46,197 nucleotides of DNA from CANHCC01 sp040381555 (lineage in GTDB: Bacteria; Bacteroidota; Bacteroidia; J057; RFSG01): positions 1-46,197 of the forward strand of contig JBEIHC010000006.1 in NCBI GenBank assembly GCA_040381555.1, given 5' to 3'. A program made the position numbers and the translations under genes. Below, piece by piece: positions 8,871 through 17,415 of this stretch (position 1 is its first letter; each line of letters opens with the position of its first letter). The notes under the pieces were generated by a model. It was given only the letters and a program-made list of their open reading frames with translations, did no database searches and was not told the origin of the DNA.

Positions 8871-8913
8871 ATTTCTTCAGGCTTCAAACCAACCGTTTGA
8901 AGCCTGAAGAAAT
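8871..8913 (-). promoter_or_regulatory. 19-bp perfect hairpin in the atpE-atpF intercistronic region
   Basis: The arms ATTTCTTCAGGCTTCAAAC (8871-8889) and its exact reverse complement (8895-8913) have a 5-nt loop. It lies directly 3' of atpE (stop at 8923-8925). On the minus strand the hairpin is followed by AAGAATTCAAAAAATG rather than a U-tract, so an mRNA 3'-end stabiliser, processing site or partial attenuator fits better than a classical terminator. Confidence 0.8.
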
Positions 8914-8922
8914 GGAAAGAAA

Positions 8923-9159
8923 TTACTTACCGCCCAGAACTGCGAGCAGACAAACTACCTCACCGAAAAGGGCAACCCCCTCGATGAAAGCAGCGGTCAA
9001 AATCATAGCACCCCGGATATCTCCGGAAGCTTCTGGCTGACGAGCCATAGATTCAACTGCTTTTCCTGCCAACTGACCGATACCTAAACCGGCACCGATA
9101 GCCACGAGACCGGCACCGATACCGGCACCCATTACCCCAAAAGCTGCTTCTAACAACAT
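8923..9159 (-). CDS. atpE: ATP synthase Fo c subunit (proton type)
   Basis: 78 aa, two transmembrane helices joined by the polar loop ARQPEASGDIR (40-50). The ion-carrying carboxylate is E60 (AAFIEGVALFGE). The residue after it is Gly rather than Ser/Thr, and the helix-1 position occupied by Gln in Na+ enzymes is aliphatic, so H+ coupling is inferred. It sits 26 nt downstream of atpB. The long perfect hairpin just 3' may raise its mRNA level, which would match the need for several copies of c per complex. Confidence 0.97.
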   Translation of the reverse strand: MLLEAAFGVMGAGIGAGLVAIGAGLGIGQLAGKAVESMARQPEASGDIRGAMILTAAFIEGVALFGEVVCLLAVLGGK

Positions 9160-9185
9160 ATTTATAAATTTAAAAGGTTACAAAA

Positions 9186-10400
9186 TTAATGATGTGCATG
9201 TGCCCCTTCCGCATGATCATGTGAATGATCTTCCATGGCCTGTCCAATAAAAACAGCCGTTAATAAAGTAAATACATAAGCCTGAACCGCTGCCACCAAC
9301 ACCTCTAGGCAGAAAATAAACAAGCCGAAAGCGATTGTCAATGGAGCGATGCCTAATCCGCCTGCGACATTCGTTCCTCCCTCGCCTAGGATGAAAATCA
9401 ACCCAATCAAAGCCAGTACCATCAAGTGACCAGCAGCAATATTGGCAAACAAACGAACAGTTAAAGCGAATGGCTTGGTAAACATTCCCACAATTTCTAC
9501 CGGAAGCATTAAAAACTTCACAGGCAAAGGCACTCCCGGAAACCAAAATATATGACCCCAATAGGATTTAGATGCATTGAGTGTGGTAATCAAAAATGTT
9601 AAGATGGCCAAAGCAACCGAAACACTAACATTACCAGCAATATTGGAGTTCAGAGGTGTCAAACCTAAGATATTACTGAACCAAATAAAGAAAAATAAGG
9701 TCAGTAAATAAGGTAAGAACTTATCATGTTTACCTTGCAAATTAGGCTTAGCAATATCATCCCGGACAAATAAAATTACTGGCTCAAGTAATGACTGCAA
9801 TCCTTTAGGTGCCTGACCTGTACGAGTACGGTAAGATTTGGCCACTGAGGTAAATACCAAAATAAGCATTAGCCCCACAATCATAATCTGAAGAACGGTT
9901 TTGGTAATCGAAAAATCGAGTACGGTTGTGGTTCCATCCTTTTCAAATACACCTGCATCTGAATGACCGTGACCGCCATCTGCATGTACCAAAGATTCTG
10001 CAGGGAAAGAGGCTTGAAGTGAATCTGGGATTGCTATACCCTTTACGGGTATTACATGCTCATGGCTGACAACATATTTTCCTGTAGAAAGCAAATCTTC
10101 TGTATTACCATAATACTCCAATCCTGTTTGAGTATTATATAAAATCCAAGGAAGGTGAATCGCGACCGAAGTATAGTGTCCATCACCTCCGGGAATATCT
10201 AAAAAATGCCAGTCATGCGTATCAGTTACGTGGTGAATCATCAGAGCCGCAACATCGACTTTTTTTGATTCGCCCTGATTTCCTTCAGAAGAAGCCTGTA
10301 GAGAAGAAAAGTTAAACAAGCTGGAAATCAGAAATATAATCAGCGAAATCCCTACCGGCTTTAGAAATTTAATTCGAGATTCAATATATTCTGTCAACAT
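9186..10400 (-). CDS. atpB: ATP synthase Fo a subunit with N-terminal extension and His-rich tail
   Basis: 404 aa, against about 270 in E. coli. The core has the conserved TVRLFANIAAGH motif with the essential Arg in the proton channel, and five or six membrane helices (about residues 165-390). The first 150 residues are an extension typical of Bacteroidota: a hydrophobic signal-like helix (18-36), then a predicted periplasmic His-rich domain (HHVTDTHDWHF, HADGGHGH). The last 13 residues are also His-rich (DHSHDHAEGAHAHH). Proton translocation follows from the family; the role of the His-rich parts is unknown. It is preceded by a small membrane protein gene 10 nt upstream. Confidence 0.95.
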   Translation of the reverse strand: MLTEYIESRIKFLKPVGISLIIFLISSLFNFSSLQASSEGNQGESKKVDVAALMIHHVTDTHDWHFLDIPGGDGHYTSVAIHLPWILYNTQTGLEYYGNTEDLLSTGKYVVSHEHVIPVKGIAIPDSLQASFPAESLVHADGGHGHSDAGVFEKDGTTTVLDFSITKTVLQIMIVGLMLILVFTSVAKSYRTRTGQAPKGLQSLLEPVILFVRDDIAKPNLQGKHDKFLPYLLTLFFFIWFSNILGLTPLNSNIAGNVSVSVALAILTFLITTLNASKSYWGHIFWFPGVPLPVKFLMLPVEIVGMFTKPFALTVRLFANIAAGHLMVLALIGLIFILGEGGTNVAGGLGIAPLTIAFGLFIFCLEVLVAAVQAYVFTLLTAVFIGQAMEDHSHDHAEGAHAHH

Positions 10401-10410
10401 GAAATATTAG

Positions 10411-10794
10411 CTATTTTGAAATATCGCGCAAGTTACGAAGCAATTGGAATATTTCAAACGCAAGACCAGCGGAATAATAAAAAAAGAACAGAAGGACCAG
10501 AGTTAAAACAGCATCCGGGTAGAGAAAAAGGAGGAGTAAAACCAAGGCAATTCCCAAAAGTAATCGAAGCATAGTTATTCCTAAAACCCGGTTCATAAAT
10601 GCTGCACCGGGAGCTTTTAAAGAGGGGTAAACCCAAGTATAGGAGGCTGCTGTGAGAATAAACACCCAGAATAACATCCCAATAGAGGGTATAATGAGCA
10701 TTTCCCGGGATAATATCTGCAAAATATAACTACTCAAGCCTGCGATTAAGAGAGTACCTATTCCAGAGAAAAAAGCAAATTGAATGGGTTTCAT
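10411..10794 (-). CDS. small polytopic membrane protein in atp operon (AtpI-like position)
   Basis: 127 aa from the ATG at 10794, which overlaps the stop of the upstream AtpZ-like gene in an ATGA arrangement; a longer in-frame reading to 10863 exists but is less likely. Four hydrophobic segments cover nearly the whole protein (about 8-28, 36-53, 70-88, 92-112). Size, topology and position just before atpB resemble the AtpI accessory protein, but I see no diagnostic motif. It may help assemble the c-ring. Function is inferred from context only. Confidence 0.7.
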   Translation of the reverse strand: MKPIQFAFFSGIGTLLIAGLSSYILQILSREMLIIPSIGMLFWVFILTAASYTWVYPSLKAPGAAFMNRVLGITMLRLLLGIALVLLLLFLYPDAVLTLVLLFFFYYSAGLAFEIFQLLRNLRDISK

Positions 10795-11012
10795 CGTAAA
10801 AAAGACCTGATTAAATAATAGATACTCAGAACACATCCGATCAAGGAAAGAGCTAAAGTCCAACCAGGACTTTTATTTTGATATTTTGGATCTATCCACC
10901 AGCCCAAGGCAGCAAGTCCCCCAATGGTCGCCACCATCTGTACGCCTGCACCTGCCCATTTCAGATAATCATTTCTGCCATTCTCAGTATCTGGATTAGG
11001 CTTCTTTACCAT
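10791..11012 (-). CDS. AtpZ/AtpI-family small membrane protein
   Basis: 73 aa with two transmembrane helices: one containing GVQMVATIGGLAALGWWID, then a PKYQNKSPGW loop, then a second helix ending IYYLIRSFLR. The Gly-rich helix 1, the D after it and the loop are typical of the AtpZ/AtpI family (putative ATP synthase assembly factor or divalent-cation transporter). It overlaps the bactofilin gene by 17 nt upstream and the next membrane gene by 4 nt downstream, so it is tightly coupled. Confidence 0.75.
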   Translation of the reverse strand: MVKKPNPDTENGRNDYLKWAGAGVQMVATIGGLAALGWWIDPKYQNKSPGWTLALSLIGCVLSIYYLIRSFLR

Positions 11013-11466
11013 CTGAGGCTTGGGTTTGTATTTGATTTTCTACCGCTGGATTACTTGAATGAGGCGATTTTTTGACTTCATTTAACTGATTTCCAGTATC
11101 TGTCCGGGTTTCAACTTTCCCCATTCGGCAATTTCCGGTAAAATACGCTCCGAGTTGGACAATTAATTTTTCCGTAACAATATCCCCTAAGACTTTTCCG
11201 GTTTCCATAATTTGAAGAAGTTGCCTAGATATGACAGTACCTTTGACTTCTCCGGCGATAGTTGCTTGCTGAGCATCAATATTTCCCTCAATAACGCCAT
11301 CCGGACTCAGCACCAATTTCGCTTTACAAATTACAGTACCAGTTATACGGCCTTCTACCCGCATATCACCTGCGGCAGTTATATTTCCTGTTATCACAGT
11401 GCCTCTGCCAATAATATTTAGGGCGTTTTCAGAACCAGCATCAGACCTTCTATCTCTTTCTTTCAT
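10996..11466 (-). CDS. bactofilin (polymer-forming cytoskeletal protein)
   Basis: 156 aa. The core (about 15-120) is a short beta-helix of repeated hydrophobic/Gly turns (NIIGRGTVITGNI, GDMRVEGRITGTV, LVLSPDGVIEGNI, ATIAGEVKGTV, ETGKVLGDIVTEKL), the bactofilin signature. The Pro/Asn/Gln-rich tail is disordered. Bactofilins form nucleotide-free filaments that scaffold cell-wall enzymes. Here the gene directly follows an M23 peptidase gene (6 nt apart), the known bactofilin/LytM pairing, and overlaps the AtpZ-like gene, tying cell-shape genes to the atp run. Confidence 0.93.
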   Translation of the reverse strand: MKERDRRSDAGSENALNIIGRGTVITGNITAAGDMRVEGRITGTVICKAKLVLSPDGVIEGNIDAQQATIAGEVKGTVISRQLLQIMETGKVLGDIVTEKLIVQLGAYFTGNCRMGKVETRTDTGNQLNEVKKSPHSSNPAVENQIQTQASDGKEA

Positions 11467-11472
11467 AGGTAA

Positions 11473-12399
11473 TTAGTTTAGGGCAAAATAATCTAATGGA
11501 TTCACCGGACTACCGGCATACCATAATTCAAAATGTAAGTGGGTTCCAGAAGAATTTCTTCCTGTATTTCCAATAGCGGCAATCGCCTCTCCAGAATAAA
11601 CCTGACTTCCAGCTGTTTTAAAAACGACTCGATTATGTTTATATATGGATACCAATCCTCCAGGATGTAGAAGGGCAATTACAAAACCACTTTGGTCTGA
11701 CCATTCAGAATAAATCACCAATCCTTCTGCAACCGAACGAATCATCGCATTAGAAGGAGCGGCCAAATCTAATCCAAAATGTTTTTCTTTTAGATTAAAT
11801 GCAGAAGTAACAACGCCCTCTACCGGGGGAATAAGGCGCAAGGTTCCAGGTAAAGAAGGAACTTTTCGGGATTCAATAACTACTTGCTTTAAGGGTGCTT
11901 CTCTACTTCCTGTGTAGGTAGGAGCTCCTACAGTCTCATGATCAGAATGACTTTCCTGAGCAAAATCATTGGATTCGTGGGTATGATCATGATCGTGAAT
12001 GGCACTTTCCTCGGCAGCTGCTTCAGAACGAGTAATTTCTACCGGTTTGCGAGTAGAAGCTCCTGAAGGATCGCCCGACATTCTTTGTAAACTCGCTAGA
12101 AATGAATCTCTCTGTATTAAGGCATCTTCTAAAATTGCCACTTTACTCAGTAACTCCTGCTGTTTTTGATATTCATCCTCGCGAGAATAGCCCGGAATCA
12201 TTTCCCGAATCCAAGGAGTATAGAAAACCAATAAAATGGTCAGGCTCACCGTTGTCAAGAAAATTACCACAGAGCCCAATAGGATTTTGCCCTGAGTATA
12301 TCGATAAGTGGCTGTTTCAAACAGGTTTTCCTCCTCCATGATAACTGCACGGTACCGCTTGCTTAGCTTACTTCTCCAATTCGATATCCGGGATGCCAT
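11473..12399 (-). CDS. membrane-anchored M23 (LytM-type) peptidoglycan peptidase
   Basis: 308 aa. One transmembrane helix (about 39-60) follows a basic cytoplasmic N-terminus. A coiled coil (75-105) and a His/Asp/Glu-rich linker (135-154) lead to a C-terminal M23 domain (190-305). The Zn ligands are H207, D211 (HFGLD) and H289, with H287 in the THLHFELW motif, so the domain looks catalytically intact. Expected role: endopeptidase on peptidoglycan cross-bridges, possibly positioned by the adjacent bactofilin. Start choice is uncertain: the ATG at 12399 leaves under 40 bp to the divergent sprE-like gene, and a second Met at 12339 would still keep the membrane helix. Confidence 0.93.
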   Translation of the reverse strand: MASRISNWRSKLSKRYRAVIMEEENLFETATYRYTQGKILLGSVVIFLTTVSLTILLVFYTPWIREMIPGYSREDEYQKQQELLSKVAILEDALIQRDSFLASLQRMSGDPSGASTRKPVEITRSEAAAEESAIHDHDHTHESNDFAQESHSDHETVGAPTYTGSREAPLKQVVIESRKVPSLPGTLRLIPPVEGVVTSAFNLKEKHFGLDLAAPSNAMIRSVAEGLVIYSEWSDQSGFVIALLHPGGLVSIYKHNRVVFKTAGSQVYSGEAIAAIGNTGRNSSGTHLHFELWYAGSPVNPLDYFALN

Positions 12400-12421
12400 C
12401 CTTTATTACTGCTGAAATGCC

Positions 12422-12429
12422 TAATTTTG
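12422..12429 (+). promoter_or_regulatory. possible -7 box TAATTTTG at the sprE-like gene start
   Basis: The exact TAnnTTTG match ends 6 nt before the ATG at 12435, which would make the transcript nearly leaderless. Only a weak TTTA lies upstream (12402-12405). Low support. Confidence 0.25.
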
Positions 12430-12434
12430 AAAAT

Positions 12435-15077
12435 ATGTTCGCCCCTTTAGGCGTTTTTAAGTTCCTTTTGAGATTCAAAATTAAACATATTTCCTTTTGG
12501 CTGTTGCTCGTTCTGATAACCTGCACAGGTTGCGGCAAGCATCGCAAATCCTTTATTGCCCGAAATTGGCACAGTTTCCTCTCTCTTTTCAATGGATATT
12601 ACAATTCCAATATCAAACATAAAGAAGGAGTTAGGGAAACAGAAAAAGCCTATAAAGTCAATCAGGATGGTCTAATACCCGTTTTTGCTTGGGATACAGA
12701 AGGAAATGCCGGGGCAAGTAACTTCGATGAGTCCATAAAAAAATCTGACATTGTTATTTTTAAACATCCCTACGGAAAATGGATTGACGATTGCCGTTAC
12801 TTGAATGGTCGTTCGAATTTTTTCAAGCACAACAGTGCAACTGCCACCTTGAATTTTGAGTACATCCTAGCCGCCTTCCCCAAAAGTGACCTCGTTCCGG
12901 AAGTAAAAGTCTGGCTGGCAAAATCCTATTACCTACAAGGCTATCCGGACAAATCATTGGCTTATTTGGATAAAAATCTCAAAAAATCCACCCTAAATAA
13001 AAAACACAGAGGAGAGGCGGCAGTCTTAGAAGCTACCATTCTGGCAAAAAAAGAAAAGTATGACAAAGCCATAGAAGTTCTTTCTTCCAACTTGGAATTT
13101 GTAAAAGGCAGAAAACAAAAAGCCCGAGCAAAATATCTACTCGCTCAATTGTATGCCAAAGCAGGCAAATTCCCTAAAGCCTATGAAAGCTATCTGGCTT
13201 GCGTCCGAATGGCAACTGATTATGAGTTAGATTTTAACGCCCGCTTACAAATGGTCAGACTGATTGCAGAACAACCCTCCTTATCCGATCGAAATGCGGA
13301 AACGGCTCAAATTCTAAAACAATTACTTCGAGAAGAAAAAAATAAAGACTTCCTTGATCAGATTTACTATGAATTTGCCATGCTGGAATTTCGTAAAAAC
13401 AGTTTTGACAAATCCCTTTCATACCTCCGAAAATCTCTAGATCACAGCACTAAAAACGAAAGACAAAAAGCACTATCGTACTATCGATCTGGGTATATTT
13501 TCTTTCATAATAAAGAAGATTATCCTCAGGCACAGCTTTATTTCGATAGTGCTGCCACTTTCGTTAAACAAGAAAATCCAGAATACAAGGAGGTAAAATC
13601 CATGGCAGAAATCCTCAAGGAATATGTCATGCATTACAACAATGTCATCAATCAGGATAGTCTATTAACGCTCTCAGGAATGAGTGAAACTCGGAGAGAA
13701 CAGACTGTAGACAAAATAATTGCTGAGGAGAAAAAGAAGAAAAAGGATCAGGAAGATCAACTCAAGCTTCAAAAAGAAACGCAGGAAATGAACCAGATGA
13801 TGAACCAGCAACAGGCCTTGAGTGGCTTGAATAATAGCCTGAGTTCCTCGAGCTTTAGTTTTGATGATCCCGCCAAAGTAAGCACAGGCAAATTGCAATT
13901 TCAGAGAACCTGGGGCAGCCGAAAAAATGAAGACCATTGGCGTCGATCTAAACGCCCTAATGCAGGAATAGCCGAAGTAGTAAAAGAAGAGAAAAAAACA
14001 GATCCAAAAGAAGAGGCTGATTATTGGAAACTGAAAAAAGAAACCTATCTGGCAGCCATTCCCACTTCGGATGCAGGTCGTAAAGAAGCCAACCGTCTGA
14101 TTGATGAAGGGTATTTCGGGTTAGCCCAGATTTACCATAAAAAATTGGACATGCCGGAGAAAGCCATTCCTTGGTATGAGAAGCTGATTAAACGGTATCC
14201 TGAATCCCCTTATTTTCTTAAATCGTATTATGCCCTCTACACGATTTATCGGGACATGAAAGCACCAAAAGCAAATGCGTACCGAAGTTATATACTCAAC
14301 AATCACCCCAATAGTATTTATGCTCGCTTAGTTAGAAGTCAGGATATTACTGAAGAACTACGCCGCGCAGAACAAACTTTTGATGGTGCTTATAGTGCAC
14401 TATATTCTATTTACAGTAATAAAGAATATTATACAGTCATAGATTTCAGTAATTATATCCTGAATACTTTTCCTGAGAAACCGGGATTTCCTGCAGTATA
14501 TTACCTGAAAGGATTATGTTTTGGGAAAGTGGGCAATGTCGACAGCATGAAATGGATTTATCAGGATCTTATCAAAAGTTATCCTGAATCTGAACAAGCG
14601 GCCGTTGCGAAGCGAACTTTAGAATTGTTAGAGGGTGGAAATGCCAAACCTTCCTCTGCAGCACCGGCAACCGGAGAAGACAGATTCAAGGACTTTACAA
14701 AAAATATCAGTCCTGGAGATGAGGTAGTTGTATTATTGCCCGTTCTAAATGAAAAGTTAAATATTAATGATTTGAAGGTTAAAATATCGGATTTTAACAC
14801 TGCGAATTTTTCCCAAGACAAACTGACCGTGGCAGGTTTAATGTATCGACAATTTTATGTGAGTATGATTCAAAAATTTGGGGACTACCGATTTGCCTGG
14901 AGATATGTACAGGCAGTTCGAAATGACCCTAAGCTGGGAATTCTGGCCCAAAATCCAACCAAACAAATCGTTTTTATTACCCGAAAAAACCTAAATACTT
15001 GCATTCAAAAGAATAGTTTGGAAGATTATCTGGACTTCTTTGAAAAATATCATCCGGAAATGCTCGCAGGCAAGTAA
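12435..15077 (+). CDS. sprE: T9SS-associated TPR lipoprotein, SprE/PorW-like
   Basis: 880 aa from the ATG at 12435 (in-frame ATGs also at 12393 and 12417; the first would overlap the divergent M23 start). A hydrophobic helix (about 20-30) ends at CTGC, giving a probable lipidation cysteine at C33. It is followed by the family-like block ARNWHSFLSLFNGYYN and many TPR-type helical pairs (about residues 120-430 and 540-730). A Lys/Gln-rich low-complexity linker (about 420-470) separates the two sets. SprE/PorW is an outer-membrane lipoprotein that connects the T9SS trans-envelope complex to the translocon and is needed for secretion and gliding. Assignment rests on length, the N-terminal motif and the T9SS neighbourhood. 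It is followed after 9 nt by the PBP1A gene. Confidence 0.72.
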   Translation: MFAPLGVFKFLLRFKIKHISFWLLLVLITCTGCGKHRKSFIARNWHSFLSLFNGYYNSNIKHKEGVRETEKAYKVNQDGLIPVFAWDTEGNAGASNFDESIKKSDIVIFKHPYGKWIDDCRYLNGRSNFFKHNSATATLNFEYILAAFPKSDLVPEVKVWLAKSYYLQGYPDKSLAYLDKNLKKSTLNKKHRGEAAVLEATILAKKEKYDKAIEVLSSNLEFVKGRKQKARAKYLLAQLYAKAGKFPKAYESYLACVRMATDYELDFNARLQMVRLIAEQPSLSDRNAETAQILKQLLREEKNKDFLDQIYYEFAMLEFRKNSFDKSLSYLRKSLDHSTKNERQKALSYYRSGYIFFHNKEDYPQAQLYFDSAATFVKQENPEYKEVKSMAEILKEYVMHYNNVINQDSLLTLSGMSETRREQTVDKIIAEEKKKKKDQEDQLKLQKETQEMNQMMNQQQALSGLNNSLSSSSFSFDDPAKVSTGKLQFQRTWGSRKNEDHWRRSKRPNAGIAEVVKEEKKTDPKEEADYWKLKKETYLAAIPTSDAGRKEANRLIDEGYFGLAQIYHKKLDMPEKAIPWYEKLIKRYPESPYFLKSYYALYTIYRDMKAPKANAYRSYILNNHPNSIYARLVRSQDITEELRRAEQTFDGAYSALYSIYSNKEYYTVIDFSNYILNTFPEKPGFPAVYYLKGLCFGKVGNVDSMKWIYQDLIKSYPESEQAAVAKRTLELLEGGNAKPSSAAPATGEDRFKDFTKNISPGDEVVVLLPVLNEKLNINDLKVKISDFNTANFSQDKLTVAGLMYRQFYVSMIQKFGDYRFAWRYVQAVRNDPKLGILAQNPTKQIVFITRKNLNTCIQKNSLEDYLDFFEKYHPEMLAGK

Positions 15078-15086
15078 TTTTACAAC

Positions 15087-17386
15087 ATGGCTTGGATTCA
15101 ATTTTCTCCTGAATATAAACCATATCGCAAAATCTTCTTTTGGACATTAGGCGGTATGCTCAGTTTGTTCTTACTATTTGTGGGGTATGTCATTCTGACT
15201 ATGCCCGATTTACAAAGAGACATCGAGAACCCTCAAATAGATTTATCCTCTCAAGTATTTGCTTCCGACATTGATGAGTCTGGCAGAAATAGATTATTGG
15301 GTAATTTCTATTTTAATGAATTTCGAGAAAATGTCACCTTAGATTCAATATCCCCCCATGTCGTCAATGCCCTAATTGCGACAGAGGACAAGCGATTTTA
15401 TGACCATGCCGGTATAGACCTAAAAGGACTATTTGTTGCGGTATTTGATGGATTGACCCGAGCCAATTTCCGAGGTGCCAGTACCATTACCATGCAATTG
15501 GCTCGAAACCTCTATGATCAACAAACAGGGTATTACCTCGAACAGCAGGAAGAAGCCGGAGGAGGAAAAAGATGGATTGACTTTAAATTTCTGCGCAAAG
15601 TCAAAGAAATGATTGTTGCGGTGGTATTAGAAAGGCTTTACACGAAAGAAGAAATTATCAATTCTTATCTAAACACAGTCTCTTTTGGAGGTAATACTTA
15701 CGGCATTCAAGCAGGAGCAAAAGTTTATTTTGGTAAGCATTGCGCAGAACTGGAAGTACATGAAGCGGCTCTCCTAGTTGGCATGCTGAAAGGGACATCA
15801 CGATATAATCCTGTAATGAGTGAAAGAAGCAGGGAGCGTTCTTTAAGCCGAAGAAATACAGTTATTGAACTAATGGCTCTTAATGGTTTTATGGAACCCG
15901 AACAAGCAGATAGTTTTAAAGCAAAAGATTTATCCGTAAAGTACTCCCCGATTAATCACAATTCAGGAATGGCCACCTTTTTTAGAGAATACCTACGCAA
16001 GGATTTAAAAAAATGGGCCAAAGAAAGAGGTTTCAATTTATATACAGATGGTCTGAAGATCTATACCACCATAGATTCACGCATGCAACAATATGCAGAG
16101 CAAGCGGTGGCCGAGCATCTTTCCACTTTGCAAGCGCAATTTGATCATCACATTAAGGGCAAAGAACCCTGGAAAGCGGACCCCTCCATTCTGAAACGCG
16201 CCATGAAACAATCGCATCGCTATCTGCATGCCAAGCATGTGATGGGAAAATCGGAAGCTGAAATCCAACAAGAATTCAAACAGCCAGTTGAAATGGAAAT
16301 CTTCGTTTGGGAAAATGGTAAAAGATCACATAGAGATACCGTTATCAGTCCTTGGGATTCACTAGCTTATTACAACAAATTCCTTGAAACAGGTTTTGTA
16401 TCTATTGATCCTACAAATGGTCATATTAAAGCTTGGGTAGGAGGATTGGATCATAATTTCTTTCAGTACGACCATGTGAAACAGGGAAAAAGACAGGTTG
16501 GTTCTACCTTTAAACCATTCGTGTATACTGCTGCTTTTGACAATGGATTTTCTCCCTGTGATGAAATGCTCAATCAACCAGTTTATTTTTATCGGGAAGA
16601 TGGTTCTTTACTTTGGTCTCCTAAAAATGCAGATGGAAAATTTGGCGGAAAGCTTACTTTACGCAGAGCACTGGCCACTTCAGTAAACTTAATCACCGCA
16701 CAAATCATCAAGCAAATTGGTCCGGAAGTAGTGGTTGACTACGCACATAAAATGGGAATTGAATCTCCACTTGAAGCCGTGTACTCCCTATGCTTAGGTA
16801 CAACAGATCTTTCTGTACTTGAGTTAACGGGTGCATACTCCACTATCGCCAACAAAGGCAGATGGAATGAGCCTATTTACATTACCCGAATAGAGGACAA
16901 ACACGGAAAAATTATAGAAGAATTTAAAGGAGTATCTAGAGAGGCCATCAGTGAAGAAACAGCCTATCTTATGGTAGATATGTTAAAGGGTGGAGTAAAT
17001 GAACCAGGGGGTACTGCCGGAAGATTAAGATTTAGATACGGCATTCAATATGATATAGGGGTAAGACAGGAACAACCCAGAATCATTCCGATGGTTGGTT
17101 TATGGGTATCTCCCCTAAGTTGGTTTCCGGTGTTTGGGTAGGATGCGCAGACAGGAGTGTGCATTTCCGATCTATCACCTATGGACAAGGCGCCAATATG
17201 GCTCTTCCTATTTGGGGCTTATACATGCAGAAAGTGTACGCCGATGAGAGTATAAATCTGCCCCGAGATCCATTTGAGAGACCTAAATCATTTAATGTTG
17301 AACTGGATTGTAGAAAATATCGTATTCAACAAGGACAGTATGAATCTGGGGAAGACTCAAGACAAAGTAGTGTAGATTTTGATTAA
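15087..17386 (+). pseudogene. penicillin-binding protein 1A, interrupted by a 1-nt frameshift at the KTG motif
   Basis: Class A PBP: a cytoplasmic tail, a membrane anchor (16-38), a GT51 glycosyltransferase domain (catalytic E100 in ALIATEDKRFYDH; RGASTITMQLARNLY) and a transpeptidase domain with SxxK (S473-K476, GSTFKPF) and SxN (S532-N534). The first frame stops at 17141 after 684 codons. At the run GGGG (17058-17061) one base appears to be missing; adding it restores DIGGKTGTTQN and continues in frame to the stop at 17386, for 766 aa in all. The transpeptidase third motif (K660-T-G) and about 100 residues are therefore lost as sequenced. A homopolymer sequencing or assembly error is at least as likely as a true mutation. 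It lies between the sprE-like gene and uvrC, probably in one operon. Confidence 0.9.
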
Positions 17387-17415
17387 GGCAACACAATTAT
17401 AGGCTGTATCAGCCC

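Noticed and set aside
8923..9159. Sodium-type c subunit
   Set aside because: The loop resembles Na+ enzymes, but the Gln and the Ser/Thr ligand positions are replaced by aliphatic residue and Gly, so proton coupling is more likely.
5239..12399. Loss of atpD and atpC from the operon as an anomaly
   Set aside because: Separation of beta and epsilon genes from the rest of the atp genes is usual in Bacteroidota.
17052..17141. Programmed ribosomal frameshift in PBP1A
   Set aside because: No slippery heptamer with a downstream pseudoknot is evident, and the shift falls in a conserved catalytic motif where a regulated product makes little sense; a missing base is simpler.
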